The translations under genes and the position numbers were made by a program. The notes under the pieces were generated by a model, which saw nothing but the letters and a program-made list of their open reading frames with translations, made no database searches and was not told the DNA's origin. From Pseudomarimonas arenosa (lineage in GTDB: Bacteria > Pseudomonadota > Gammaproteobacteria > Xanthomonadales > Xanthomonadaceae), in contig NZ_JACYTR010000004.1 of the NCBI RefSeq assembly GCF_014841215.1, positions 1-64,000 of the forward strand: a stretch of DNA of 64,000 bases, written 5' to 3'. The first letter of the stretch is position 1. Each line of letters begins with the position of its first letter. This document shows positions 26,127 through 35,414 of the stretch, piece after piece.

Positions 26127-27389
26127 ATGATTCGTATACTTGAATTGCTGATTTCGCTGATCATCGTCGTCGTAGTCTTCGTGCTGATCGGCGTGATGCT
26201 GCCGGCCGAGCGTAAGGTCACCCACACCATCGAAACCAACTATCCGGCGCGGATGGTGTTTGACCTGATGAACGGGTTCCGCCGCTTCCCCGAGTGGCAT
26301 CCGCTGCGATCGCATGATCCGTCGATGAACATCTCCTTCGAAGGCCCGGAGCGTGGTGTTGGCGCGAAGCTGGTGTTTGATTCGCGCGATCCGAAGGTCG
26401 GCCAGGGCAGCTACGAGATCATCACTAGCGAAGACGTGATGGAAATCGCCTACGCGATCGAGAATCCGGCTCGTGGCGAAAACAAGTTGGCGGTGGTGGA
26501 GTTCGACGACCGCGGCAAGACCGTGGAAGTGAAGTGGACTTACACCGTCGAATACGGCTGGGATCTGATGGGCCGCTATGCCGGTCTGTATGTTGATCGC
26601 ACCGCTGGCGATGACATCAAGCTGGCCCTGGGCCAGGTCGGTGGCTTGCTGGCCACCATGCCGCGCTTCGACTACTCGAGTATTGACGTGGCCTACGAGC
26701 AGGTCGCGCCGCAGCATGTGCTGTACGCATCGTTGAAGACCAAGCGCAACATCACCGCGGTTGAAGAGGGCATGACCAAGGCGATTACCCAGCTGCGCAA
26801 GGCGCTGGCTGATAACAGGCTCGAAGCGGCTGGGCCGGTGCGGCTCATCACCACCAATTTCGGCAGCGATGAGTACGAGTTCGACGTGGCGATCCCATTC
26901 GTGGCGCCGGAGAACGCACAATTCGTCGATCCGAATGCAACAGCCGACGCTGCGGGCGAAGCCGCCGACGCGCAGCCGGCCGCCGAAGCGCTGCCCGGCA
27001 TGGAGCCGAAAGCACCGACGCTGCCGATGCTGGCTGGCCTCAACCTGCCGGAAGGTGTGATGCAGGGCGCCTCTTACGGCGGTAACGCCTTGACCACGCG
27101 CTATCAGGGACACCCGGCGGCGTTGCCCTTGCTGCGTGACCAGCTGCGCGCCTACGCGGCCACCCATGGTGAAGTCATTCAGGATCGCGCCTTCGAGGAG
27201 TACCTGACCGATATCGAAACCACGGCCGCCGAAGAAGCCGAATTCAAGATCTATTGGCCGATCAAGGAAAGCCAGTGGGCGGCGGGTCAGCTTGAAGCCA
27301 GTGCCGCCGTGGCTGCTGAGCAGGCTGCTGCCGAAGCGGCCGAGGAAGCCGCAGCGCCGGAAGCCGAAGAAGCCGCTGCAGCCGAGTAA
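26127..27389 (+). CDS. Membrane-anchored SRPBCC plus GyrI-like protein
   Basis: A 420-residue protein with one N-terminal membrane helix (ILELLISLIIVVVVFVLIGVM), an SRPBCC (polyketide cyclase/START-like) domain at about 30-180 (VTHTIETNYPARMVFDLMNG), and a second half resembling GyrI/AraC effector-binding domains. The C-terminal 45 residues are almost pure Ala/Glu and probably disordered. Both folds bind hydrophobic ligands. The ATG follows GGAG. A strong terminator ends the gene, so it is separately transcribed from the ABC exporter that follows. Confidence 0.78.
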   Translation: MIRILELLISLIIVVVVFVLIGVMLPAERKVTHTIETNYPARMVFDLMNGFRRFPEWHPLRSHDPSMNISFEGPERGVGAKLVFDSRDPKVGQGSYEIITSEDVMEIAYAIENPARGENKLAVVEFDDRGKTVEVKWTYTVEYGWDLMGRYAGLYVDRTAGDDIKLALGQVGGLLATMPRFDYSSIDVAYEQVAPQHVLYASLKTKRNITAVEEGMTKAITQLRKALADNRLEAAGPVRLITTNFGSDEYEFDVAIPFVAPENAQFVDPNATADAAGEAADAQPAAEALPGMEPKAPTLPMLAGLNLPEGVMQGASYGGNALTTRYQGHPAALPLLRDQLRAYAATHGEVIQDRAFEEYLTDIETTAAEEAEFKIYWPIKESQWAAGQLEASAAVAAEQAAAEAAEEAAAPEAEEAAAAE

Positions 27390-27415
27390 GGCGCAATCGC
27401 GCTTTCGTTGTATCA

Positions 27416-27448
27416 AGAAGGCCCGCTTCGGCGGGCCTTCTGCTTTTT
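27416..27448 (+). terminator. Rho-independent terminator
   Basis: AGAAGGCCCGC (27416-27426), loop TTCG, GCGGGCCTTCT (27431-27441), then GC and TTTTT (27444-27448). A textbook intrinsic terminator after the SRPBCC gene. Confidence 0.95.
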
Positions 27449-27660
27449 AGACCGTAACAAGGCCTGCGTTGCGGAACTTTTTCGATTTTCTGCGGTATAG
27501 GGCCTCGGTCCCTGTTGTTCGCATCGGTGCTTTGTAGCGCCGATGGGGGCAGCCGGGCTTGGCGTGGCGGTGCGAAGCGGGGGATGGGCCCGAGCCAACC
27601 GTAAGGCGGCCGGTGTCCGCGCTTCGCGCCCACTTGAAGTCTGCTGGTGCAGATCTGCCT

Positions 27661-27691
27661 GGGCGTTCGCCCGGGGCAGGCCTGTGCCCCG
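27661..27691 (+). other. Two adjacent hairpins before the ABC exporter operon
   Basis: GGGCG-TT-CGCCC (27661-27672; the loop is very short) is followed by CGGGGCA (27672-27678), loop GGCCTG, TGCCCCG (27685-27691). The second stem ends about 18 bases before the ATG at 27710 and could influence translation. No known regulatory RNA is recognised. Confidence 0.3.
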
Positions 27692-27709
27692 ACTGTTTGG
27701 ACAAAGGAT

Positions 27710-28648
27710 ATGATCGAAACACAGTCACTGACCAAGCGCTACGGCGAGCTTACCGCCGTCGACAACATCAGCTTCAAGGTGGAACCCGGTGAGGTGTTGG
27801 GTTTTCTCGGGCCCAATGGCGCCGGCAAGTCCACCACGATGAAAATGATCACCGGCTTTCTGGCTCCGACATCGGGCAGCGCCAAAGTGTGCGGCTTCGA
27901 TGTCCAGGAGCAGCCGATCGAAGCCAAGCGGATGCTGGGCTATCTGCCGGAGGGCGCCCCCAGCTACGGCGAAATGACGCCGTTGGAGTTCTATCGATTT
28001 GTCGCCGAACTGCGCGGCATAGGCGGCGAGCAGCGTGACCGGCGCATCGCTGAAGTGGTCGCTCGGCTGCAGTTGCAAGGGGTCTTGTACCAGCCGATCG
28101 ATACGCTATCGAAGGGCTTCAAGCGCCGCGTCGGACTGGGGCAGGCGATCCTGCATGACCCCAAGGTCCTGGTGCTGGACGAGCCCACCGACGGCCTTGA
28201 TCCCAACCAGAAGCACGAGGTGCGCGACCTGATCCGCTCGATGTCGCGCGACAAGATCATCATCATCTCGACCCACATTCTGGAAGAGGTGCATGCGGTC
28301 TGCTCGCGTGCGGTGATCATCGCCAAAGGCAAGCTGTTGGCCGACGCCACGCCGGCCGAGTTGGAGGCGCGCTCGCGCTATCACGGTGCGGTGTCGCTGA
28401 CAACCGACAATCCGGCGGCGCTGCGCGATGGTCTGAAGCGCGTCGAAGGCGTCGCCACCGTGGAAATCGATCCGCAGGACGGCCGCATGACTGCCTTTCC
28501 GAAACAAGGTGCGCGCCTGTTCGACAAGGTCAGCGAGTACTTGCGCAGTCAGAACGTTGTGTTCAGTGAGCTACAGCTTGAACAGGGCCGACTCGACGAA
28601 GTGTTCCGCCAGATCACGACCCAGAACACCGCCGGAGGCCGCGCATGA
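27710..28648 (+). CDS. ABC transporter ATP-binding protein, GldA-like
   Basis: A 312-residue ABC ATPase. Walker A GPNGAGKSTTMKM, signature LSKGFKRRVGLGQ and Walker B VLVLDEPTDGLDP are intact, with the H-loop histidine in IISTHILEEV. The C-terminal extension after residue 220 is typical of this exporter type. The ATG at 27710 has AAAGGA before it. It is the first of four overlapping genes (ATPase, permease, Gld-like auxiliary, DUF4340), an arrangement widespread in bacteria and named after the Flavobacterium gliding proteins GldA, GldF and GldG. Substrate unknown. Confidence 0.93.
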   Translation: MIETQSLTKRYGELTAVDNISFKVEPGEVLGFLGPNGAGKSTTMKMITGFLAPTSGSAKVCGFDVQEQPIEAKRMLGYLPEGAPSYGEMTPLEFYRFVAELRGIGGEQRDRRIAEVVARLQLQGVLYQPIDTLSKGFKRRVGLGQAILHDPKVLVLDEPTDGLDPNQKHEVRDLIRSMSRDKIIIISTHILEEVHAVCSRAVIIAKGKLLADATPAELEARSRYHGAVSLTTDNPAALRDGLKRVEGVATVEIDPQDGRMTAFPKQGARLFDKVSEYLRSQNVVFSELQLEQGRLDEVFRQITTQNTAGGRA

Positions 28649-29379
28649 ACCCGACCCTAGCGATCTACAAGCGCGAACTGAAGAGCTATTTCGCCACCCC
28701 CTTGGCCTATATCTTCATCGTGATCTTTCTCGCCCTGAGCAAGGCCTTGACCTTCTACTTGGGCGGGTTCTACGAGCGCGGTCAGGCTGATCTTCAACCG
28801 TTCTTCAACTTTCACCCCTGGCTCTATCTGTTTCTGATTCCAGCCGTCGGCATGCGGCTGTGGAGTGAGGAGCGCAAGAGCGGCACGATCGAATTGCTGC
28901 TGACCCTGCCGGTCACCATGTGGCAGGCTGTACTGGGCAAGTTTCTCGCCGCCTGGAGTTTCATCGCGATCGCGCTGGCCGGAACCTTTCCGATCTGGAT
29001 CACGGTGAACTACCTCGGCAATCCTGATAACGGCGTGATCCTGGCCAGCTACCTGGGCAGCCTGCTGATGGCCGGTGCGTTTCTGGCCATTGGTGCCTGC
29101 CTGTCAGCCTGCACGCGCAATCAGGTCATCGCTTTCATCCTCACCGTGGTGGTGTGTTTTCTGATGCTGCTGGCCGGGTTCCCCCTGGTGTTGGATCTGG
29201 CCTCGAGCGTGCTGCCACAGTTCCTGGTGGACGCAATTTCGCAGCTCAGCTTCCTCACTCATTTTGCCGCCATCGCCAAAGGCGTGATCGATCTGCGTGA
29301 CCTGCTGTTCTTCCTGTTGACCATCGGTTTCTGGCTATATGCCTGCGCCGTGGTCATCGATCTCAAGAAAGCCGACTAA
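28645..29379 (+). CDS. ABC-2-type permease, GldF-like
   Basis: A 244-residue integral membrane protein with about six helices. The N-terminal YKRELKSYFATPLAYIFIVIF and the following WSEERKSGTIELLLTLPVTMWQ are typical for this ABC-2 family. Its start overlaps the ATPase stop (ATGA). With the ATPase it forms the exporter core. The absence of a second permease suggests a homodimer. Confidence 0.92.
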   Translation: MNPTLAIYKRELKSYFATPLAYIFIVIFLALSKALTFYLGGFYERGQADLQPFFNFHPWLYLFLIPAVGMRLWSEERKSGTIELLLTLPVTMWQAVLGKFLAAWSFIAIALAGTFPIWITVNYLGNPDNGVILASYLGSLLMAGAFLAIGACLSACTRNQVIAFILTVVVCFLMLLAGFPLVLDLASSVLPQFLVDAISQLSFLTHFAAIAKGVIDLRDLLFFLLTIGFWLYACAVVIDLKKAD

Positions 29380-29392
29380 GGAGGGCGAGTTC

Positions 29393-31255
29393 ATGAATCT
29401 GTTGCAAAGACGCGCTCTCACCGGCACCAGCTTGCTGGTGATCGCGCTGTTGTTCATTGCCTCGGTGATGCTGGTGGGCGTGCTGTTCCGCGGCGTTCGC
29501 CTCGACCTCACCGCCAACCAGCTGTACACGGTGTCGGATGGCACGCGTGCCGTGGTCAATCAGCTGGACGAGCCGGTGCAGCTGTATTTCTACTTCTCCG
29601 AGCAAGCGGCTGCCGATATCCCGCATTTGCGCACCTATGCTCAGCGCGTGCGCGAACTGCTGGAGGAGATTGCTGCCGGTTCGGGCGGCAAGGTTCGCTT
29701 GGAAGTAATCGATCCGGAGCCGTTCTCGGAAGCCGAGGACCGCGCTACCGCAGCCGGTCTGCAGGGCGTGCCGCTGGGCAACGGTCAGGGCAGCCTGTTC
29801 TTCGGTCTGGCCGGCACCAACTCGACGGACGGTGCGATGGCCATTCCGTTCTTTCAGCCGGACAAGGAGGCCTTTCTGGAGTACGACGTCGCCAAGCTGA
29901 TCAATGGCTTGTCGGGCAAGGAAAAGCCGGTGATTGGCATGCTCAGTACGCTGGAGATCGGCCCCGGTTTCGACCCGGCGGCGCGCCGCGTCACTGACGG
30001 CGCGGTGGTCTATGGCGAGTTGAAGAACCTGTTCGAGGTCAAGCAGGTCGAAAAAACCGTCACGTCGATCGACGAGGAAATCGAGCTGTTGATGCTGGTG
30101 CATCCGAAAGGCCTCTCCACCGACACCTTGTATGCCATCGATCAGTTCGTGATGCGCGGCGGGCGTTTGATTGTGTTCGTCGACCCTCACGCTGAAATGG
30201 AGCAGGCCGGGCAGGGCGTCGATCCGACCCAGGCCATGTTTGAAAGCAAATCGTCCAACCTCGATACGCTGTTCAAGGCCTGGGGCATCAAGTTCGACCC
30301 CGAGCAGGTAGTGCTTGACGCCGAACTCGGCCTTCCCATTCAAAGTCGCCCTGACCGCGGCCCGAGCCCGCATCTGGCCATCCTCGGACTGGGCGTGGAA
30401 CAGCTGAACCAGAACGACGTCGTGTCGGCGCAACTGGAAGCGGTGAACATGTCCACCGCCGGTCACTTCGTGGTGCTGGACGGCGCCACGGCGAACTGGG
30501 AGGCGTTGGCGCAGTCTTCGGCCAATAGCACCACGGTGGCCACCGATCGCGTGCGTTTTCTGCCTGATCCCGATCAGTTGTTCAACGAATTCGTGCCGAG
30601 CAAGGAGCGCTACGTGTTGGCCGGTCGCTTGAGTGGCCAACTGAACACGGCGTTCCCCGATCGCAGCGGTGACGGGCATCTGAGCGAAACCCGGGAGCCG
30701 GCGAATGTCATCCTGTTTGCCGACACCGATCTGCTGACCGATCGGCTCTGGGTGCAAGTGCAGCAGTTCTTCAGCCAGAAAGTGATGAATGCGTTTGCCA
30801 ACAATGGCGATTTCATCATCAACGCCGCCGACAACATGGTCGGTTCGGCTGATCTGATCAGTGTGCGCACCCGGCCCAGTTCGGCGCGCCCGTTCGACAC
30901 CGTCGAGGCGCTGAAACGCGCCGCCGACGATCGCTTCCGCAGCAAGGAGCGCGAGCTGCAGGCGCAGCTCAGTGAAACCGAACGCAAGTTGAGCGAGTTG
31001 CAGGACAATCGCAGCGACCAGAGCTCCACCTTGCTGACCGAAGAGCAACGTCAGGCCCTGGAGCGCTTTCAGGATGAGAAACTGCGCATTCGCAAGGAAC
31101 TTCGTCAGGTGCAGCATCAGCTCAATGACGATATCCAGAAGCTCGGTACACAGCTCAAGTTCCTCAACATTCTCGGCGTGCCCCTGGTGCTCACGGTGAT
31201 TGCCTTGGTGTTCGCACTGCTGCGTCTGCGTCAGCGCAAGGAGGTGCAGCCATGA
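29393..31255 (+). CDS. Gld-like ABC transporter auxiliary protein
   Basis: A 620-residue protein with an N-terminal membrane helix (SLLVIALLFIASVMLVGVLF), a large extracytoplasmic region with the ABC_transp_aux/GldG signature (LTANQLYTVSDGTRAVVNQLDEPVQ), a charged coiled-coil near the end (about 510-585), and a C-terminal membrane helix. The ATG at 29393 follows GGAGGG. Such proteins probably present substrate to, or extend, the exporter on the outer side of the membrane. The next gene overlaps its stop. Confidence 0.88.
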   Translation: MNLLQRRALTGTSLLVIALLFIASVMLVGVLFRGVRLDLTANQLYTVSDGTRAVVNQLDEPVQLYFYFSEQAAADIPHLRTYAQRVRELLEEIAAGSGGKVRLEVIDPEPFSEAEDRATAAGLQGVPLGNGQGSLFFGLAGTNSTDGAMAIPFFQPDKEAFLEYDVAKLINGLSGKEKPVIGMLSTLEIGPGFDPAARRVTDGAVVYGELKNLFEVKQVEKTVTSIDEEIELLMLVHPKGLSTDTLYAIDQFVMRGGRLIVFVDPHAEMEQAGQGVDPTQAMFESKSSNLDTLFKAWGIKFDPEQVVLDAELGLPIQSRPDRGPSPHLAILGLGVEQLNQNDVVSAQLEAVNMSTAGHFVVLDGATANWEALAQSSANSTTVATDRVRFLPDPDQLFNEFVPSKERYVLAGRLSGQLNTAFPDRSGDGHLSETREPANVILFADTDLLTDRLWVQVQQFFSQKVMNAFANNGDFIINAADNMVGSADLISVRTRPSSARPFDTVEALKRAADDRFRSKERELQAQLSETERKLSELQDNRSDQSSTLLTEEQRQALERFQDEKLRIRKELRQVQHQLNDDIQKLGTQLKFLNILGVPLVLTVIALVFALLRLRQRKEVQP

Positions 31256-32484
31256 AGCCACGCATTCTGATTGGCCTACTGGTCGCGGCAGTGCTGGTGA
31301 TCTGCTTGGCACTGTGGCTCGACGCCGGGCGCAAGCCGGCCGCTGAGCTGTCGATGACCGGGCCAGCCTTGCCGGGTCTGCTGGAGCGGCTGGAGAGCAT
31401 CGAGGAAGTGCGCATCACTCGCGCCGGCGATGCCCGCGTTGCCACCTTGAAGCGAGTGGATGGCGGTTGGCAGCTGGAGGAAAAATCCTATCCGGCAGAT
31501 GCCGACGCCTTGCGCAGGGTGCTGCTCAACATTGCGCAGGCGAAGCGGCTGGAGGCCAAGACCTCCAACCCCGAGCTGTACTCGAAGCTGGGTGTCTCCG
31601 ATGTCAGCAAGGAGGACGCTGCTGGAGTGCAGCTCGAATTGCTGGGCGGCGGTGAGCCGATGGCACTGATCGTTGGCAGCAATTACAGCCAAGGCACCGG
31701 CACCTATGTGCGCACGCCCGGTGAGGCGCAGAGCTGGTTGATCGGCAGTAATGTCGCGGTTGAAACCAAGACCAACAACTGGCTGAAGAAAGACCTGCTC
31801 GATGTGCAGCCGAATCGCGTGGCACGGGTCGAGGTGACGGCGGACAAGGACAAGGTCGAGATCGGTCGCAACGAAGACGGTGACTTCCGCGTGCTCAATC
31901 TGCCCAAGGGACGCGAGGCCTCATCGGATTTCGTGGCCGACGCCACAGCAGGCTTGCTGCAGGGCCTGCGGATCGACGATGTCGGCGCTGCGAAGGCCGA
32001 TGCTGCTGTTGAACGATCTGCTAAGTTCGAATTGATCGATGGCATCACAGTGGAACTGTCGGCCCACATGCTGGAGAACCAGACCTGGGTCAGTCTGAGT
32101 GCTGCATTGAACGAAGAACAAGCCGTTCAGCACATCAGCGCAGAACAGGCCAAGCAGACCGAGGCCTGGCAGGCAGAGCAAACCGCCAAGGCTGAGGACG
32201 AGCAAGCCGCCGCAGCCGACGGGTCAGCCGAAGCCGAGACCGGCGCGAGCGAAGCCGAGCCGGTGGCCAACGCCTCCGATGCTGCGGTTGGCGATGCAGG
32301 CAGCGCGCAGGCGCCGTTGGCGGTGACCGATCCGGAGGCCGATCGCGACGCCAAGCTGCAAGCACTGCGCGACGAAGTCGCTGCCTGGCAGGCCTTGTTC
32401 CAGGGCCGCGTGTTCCAGCTGCCGAGTTTCAAAGCGGCCAACCTCAACCGCAAGCTTGAGGACTATCTCAAGCCGAAGGAGTGA
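31252..32484 (+). CDS. DUF4340 membrane-anchored protein
   Basis: A 410-residue protein with one N-terminal membrane helix (ILIGLLVAAVLVICLALWL) and an extracytoplasmic DUF4340 region containing VRITRAGDARVATLKR, WQLEEKSYPADADALRR and SYSQG-type turns. A low-complexity Ala/Glu/Asp stretch (about 300-360) precedes a C-terminal helix. DUF4340 genes typically close Gld-like ABC operons; the function is unknown. The start overlaps the preceding stop (ATGA). In this copy the acidic linker is unusually long. Confidence 0.88.
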   Translation: MKPRILIGLLVAAVLVICLALWLDAGRKPAAELSMTGPALPGLLERLESIEEVRITRAGDARVATLKRVDGGWQLEEKSYPADADALRRVLLNIAQAKRLEAKTSNPELYSKLGVSDVSKEDAAGVQLELLGGGEPMALIVGSNYSQGTGTYVRTPGEAQSWLIGSNVAVETKTNNWLKKDLLDVQPNRVARVEVTADKDKVEIGRNEDGDFRVLNLPKGREASSDFVADATAGLLQGLRIDDVGAAKADAAVERSAKFELIDGITVELSAHMLENQTWVSLSAALNEEQAVQHISAEQAKQTEAWQAEQTAKAEDEQAAAADGSAEAETGASEAEPVANASDAAVGDAGSAQAPLAVTDPEADRDAKLQALRDEVAAWQALFQGRVFQLPSFKAANLNRKLEDYLKPKE

Positions 32485-32516
32485 GCTGACTTGCAGTTCC
32501 CCTGAGTGCAGGAAAT

Positions 32517-32614
32517 CGTCATCCCGGCGAAAGCCGGGATCCATCTTGAAGCGGCAAGCAGAGCAAGATGGAGACCGAGTGCTTCGACCAGCACAGGCTT
32601 TGGTCGGGATGACG
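32517..32614. repeat. REP-like paired-hairpin element (MITE/REPIN type)
   Basis: The element starts with CGTCATCCC (32517-32525) and ends with its inverse GGGATGACG (32606-32614). The left end folds as ATCCCGGC-GAAA-GCCGGGAT (32521-32540), an 8-bp stem with a GAAA loop. Sequences of this kind are abundant between genes in Xanthomonadales and other proteobacteria. Confidence 0.75.
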
Positions 32615-32711
32615 GTGCGAGGCGAATCGGCGCAGCTTCGCGTAGCATGTTGATTCAGCGCCGCCTGTCCGGGCGGAGTCTCGAGCTGAACCAATGGCAA
32701 GGTAAGGGCCC

Positions 32712-33095
32712 ATGCGCGCAGCGCACCCACTCATCGTTCGAGCAAGCGTAGCGTTCGGTGCATTTTCGCTGGCTGCCGCCACCGCGTTGTCTGCCTACGC
32801 CGCGCACGGCCTTGATTCCGTCGACCAACCACGCGCGTTTACCGCCGCCGCCATGCTTGGCTTGCACGGTCTCGGCTTGCTGGCACTGAACAGCTTTGGC
32901 CAAGGGCGTCTGTTGAACCTGGTTCGCTGGTCGATCATGCTGGGATCCTGCCTGTTCGTCGGCAGTTTGCTGGCCGCGCTGTTCTGGCAGTGGCGAGCGC
33001 AATGGGCGCCGTTCGGCGGCAGTCTATTGATCCTGGCCTGGCTGTTGGCCATTCCCGCAGTCTGGCGCGCCTCGGCTGCGAAGCGAGAGGATTAG
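32712..33095 (+). CDS. DUF423 small membrane protein
   Basis: A 127-residue protein with four predicted membrane helices. The pattern VAFGAFSLAAATALSAYAAHGL, then a short loop and LGLHGLGLLAL, matches the DUF423/YgdD family of inner-membrane proteins with unknown function. The gene ends two bases before the DNA glycosylase start, so they are likely cotranscribed. Confidence 0.85.
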   Translation: MRAAHPLIVRASVAFGAFSLAAATALSAYAAHGLDSVDQPRAFTAAAMLGLHGLGLLALNSFGQGRLLNLVRWSIMLGSCLFVGSLLAALFWQWRAQWAPFGGSLLILAWLLAIPAVWRASAAKRED

Positions 33096-33097
33096 GC

Positions 33098-33745
33098 ATG
33101 CCGGTGATGAAGATTGAGCGAGGTTTTGATATCGCCATGGCGGCGCGTGCACTGCGCCGGAATGACCCGCAGCTTGGTCGCTGGATGCGCAAGATTGGCG
33201 CCTTGCCGCGCGATCCGCGCTGGACGCAGTCATTCGATCTGGTCGACGCCCTGGCTCGCGCCATTCTGTACCAGCAGTTGAGCGGCAAGGCCGCGGCGAC
33301 CATCGTTGGCCGGGTGGAAACCGCCATCGGGCGTGCCAAGCTGTGCGCTAAGGGCCTGGCCAAGGTCGATGATCCCACCGTGCGCGCCTGCGGCGTGTCG
33401 GCGAACAAACTGCTGGCTTTGCGTGACCTGGCCCGCCACGCCGATCAGGGGCTGATTCCCAGTGCGCGGCAGCTCGATCGTCTGACTGACCAGGAGATCG
33501 TCGATCGACTGACCGCGGTACGCGGTATCGGTCGCTGGACAGTGGAAATGCTGTTGATGTTCCGCCTCGGCAGGGCGGATGTGTTCGCCATGGACGATCT
33601 CGGCTTGCGCAAGGGCATCCAACGCCTGGATGAGCTGGAGCAGATGCCGACGGCGAAACAGGCCGCCGAGCGGGCCAAACGATGGGCGCCGCATCGAACC
33701 CTGGCCAGCCTCTATCTCTGGCGGGTCGCCGATTTTCAAGGGTGA
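33098..33745 (+). CDS. DNA-3-methyladenine glycosylase II, AlkA-like
   Basis: A 215-residue HhH-GPD DNA glycosylase. The helix-hairpin-helix is LTAVRGIGRWTVEMLLMF and the catalytic aspartate lies in VFAMDDLGLRKG. FDLVDALARAILYQQLSGKAA is the typical family start. It removes alkylated bases such as 3-methyladenine. It lacks the N-terminal extra domain of E. coli AlkA (282 residues), like many short bacterial homologues. The ATG at 33098 has GAGAGGA upstream. Confidence 0.92.
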   Translation: MPVMKIERGFDIAMAARALRRNDPQLGRWMRKIGALPRDPRWTQSFDLVDALARAILYQQLSGKAAATIVGRVETAIGRAKLCAKGLAKVDDPTVRACGVSANKLLALRDLARHADQGLIPSARQLDRLTDQEIVDRLTAVRGIGRWTVEMLLMFRLGRADVFAMDDLGLRKGIQRLDELEQMPTAKQAAERAKRWAPHRTLASLYLWRVADFQG

Positions 33746-33858
33746 GCAAGCGCTCGGGTTCCAGGGCAGTGCGCCCGTAGAGCACGGCGCTTGATCGATC
33801 GGGCTCGCAGATCGAACAAACGCTATGCTACAGCTCTCATCCATTGCTTTGAGGCGCC

Positions 33859-35394
33859 GTGGACGTGACCGAACTGCTGGAAGCTGCCAAGGGCTCGCTC
33901 TGGTTGAATGAGGTGATGCTGGGGGCGGGCGTTGCCTTGTTGCTGGGGCTCTGGGTGCTGACCCTGCAACGCATCGAAAAATCTTCGGTGCGCAACCTGC
34001 TGGTGGTATTGCTGGGATTTGTGGCGCTGGAACTGCTGGCTTTGGGCTTGGGCGCCATCGATTATGGCAAGGCCGCGCGATTGCTGGCCTCGATGGCGGC
34101 AGTCGGGGTCGGCGCGGTATTGATCCGTCTGGCTGTCCATGGGGTGTTTCGCGGCATCTTGCCGCTGTTGCGCTTCAGCCCGGCGCGCATCGTCGAGGAT
34201 CTGGTCACCACCGTGTTGGCAGCTGCCTGGTTGTTGGTCTGGCTGCATGTGGTGGGGGTCGATCTCGGTAGCCTGGTCACCACCTCGGCGGTGATCACCG
34301 CCGTGGTTGCATTTGCCATGCAGGACACACTTGGCAATGTGCTGGGCGGGGTCGTGCTGCAAATCGACGATTCGCTGCGAGTGGGAGACTGGGTTAAGTT
34401 CGACGATATCAATGGTCAGGTGGTCGACATTCGTTGGCGCCATACCGCGATCGAGACCCGCAACCGCGAGACGGTGGTGGTGCCCAACGGCTGGTTGGTC
34501 AAGAACCGCTTCACGGTGATTGGCTCGCGTCGTGATCCGCAGCCGGTGTGGCGTCGCTGGGTGTGGTTCAACGTCATGCTCGATGCTCCGCCCAGTCGGG
34601 TCTGTGAAGTGCTTGAGGAGTCGGTGCGTCAGGCCTCGATTGAACATGTGGCGGAGACACCGGCGCCGAGTGCAGTCTTGATGGACATCGGTCAGGGCTA
34701 TGCGCGCTACGCGCTGCGCTTCTGGCTGAGCGAGCCGCGGGTCGACGATCCCAGTGATTCCGAGGTGCGTATGCACGCCCTGGCGGCGCTGGCCCGCAAC
34801 GGCATGCGGCTGGCTGTGGTGCAGGAAGAACGCGTGGTGATCAAGGAAAATGAGGCGCGGCGAGCGCATATGCAGGCCCACGATCGCTCCAAGCGCCTGG
34901 CTGCGCTGGCGTCGGTGGAACTGTTTGCCAGTTTGTCGGCAGAAGAGCGCGATGCCTTGGCCGAATCCTTGGTGCATACGCCCTTCGTGCATGGCGACAC
35001 CATCACTCGCCAGGGCAGTGTGGCGCACTGGCTATACATGATCATCAGCGGCGAAGCCGATGTATGGGCGGAGAACGAGGGCTTGCGCACGCGGGTGGCG
35101 ACACTGAAGGCCGGCAGCGTGGTCGGCGAGATGGGGCTGATGACCGGCGAGCCGCGCCGTGCCACTGTCACTGCCCGCACTGACGTCGAGTGTTACCGGC
35201 TCGACAAGGATGCACTGCGCGAGCTGCTGGCATCGAGAAAAGACATTGCCGAAGAAATGTCGAAGGTGATCGCCAAACGGCAGGACGAATTGGACAGCGC
35301 CAGGGCCAGTGCGCCCAGTGGCAAGTCCAAGAGCGGCGCGCCGGATGATATTCGCAGCCGGATCCTCAATTTCTTTGGATTGGATCGAGGCTGA
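33859..35394 (+). CDS. MscS-type channel fused to a cyclic-nucleotide-binding domain
   Basis: A 511-residue protein starting at GTG with GAGG before it. It has about four membrane helices (18-175), the MscS pore and beta domain (TTSAVITAVVAFAMQDTLGN, DSLRVGDWVKFDDINGQV, ETVVVPNGWLVKN) to about 330, and a C-terminal cNMP-binding domain (about 355-470) with the phosphate-binding cassette region VVGEMGLMTGEPRRATVTA. This resembles the cyanobacterial/bacterial bCNG group, in which ligand opens the pore and mechanical gating may be lost. No adenylate cyclase is in the window. The C-terminal tail is Ser/Lys-rich. Confidence 0.92.
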   Translation: MDVTELLEAAKGSLWLNEVMLGAGVALLLGLWVLTLQRIEKSSVRNLLVVLLGFVALELLALGLGAIDYGKAARLLASMAAVGVGAVLIRLAVHGVFRGILPLLRFSPARIVEDLVTTVLAAAWLLVWLHVVGVDLGSLVTTSAVITAVVAFAMQDTLGNVLGGVVLQIDDSLRVGDWVKFDDINGQVVDIRWRHTAIETRNRETVVVPNGWLVKNRFTVIGSRRDPQPVWRRWVWFNVMLDAPPSRVCEVLEESVRQASIEHVAETPAPSAVLMDIGQGYARYALRFWLSEPRVDDPSDSEVRMHALAALARNGMRLAVVQEERVVIKENEARRAHMQAHDRSKRLAALASVELFASLSAEERDALAESLVHTPFVHGDTITRQGSVAHWLYMIISGEADVWAENEGLRTRVATLKAGSVVGEMGLMTGEPRRATVTARTDVECYRLDKDALRELLASRKDIAEEMSKVIAKRQDELDSARASAPSGKSKSGAPDDIRSRILNFFGLDRG

Positions 35395-35414
35395 TCGAGG
35401 CTTCTTCCTTGGTC

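Noticed and set aside
26013-27416. 467-codon minus-strand frame
   Set aside because: Antisense to the SRPBCC gene; no RBS or family pattern.
29363-31312. 649-codon open frame on the minus strand
   Set aside because: It lies opposite the Gld-like gene at 29393-31255, which has strong family motifs, RBS and operon overlaps. The antisense frame is His/Gln/Arg-rich, as expected from a mirrored GC-rich gene.
33823-35028. 401-codon minus-strand frame
   Set aside because: Antisense to the MscS gene, with histidine-rich low-complexity sequence typical of shadows.
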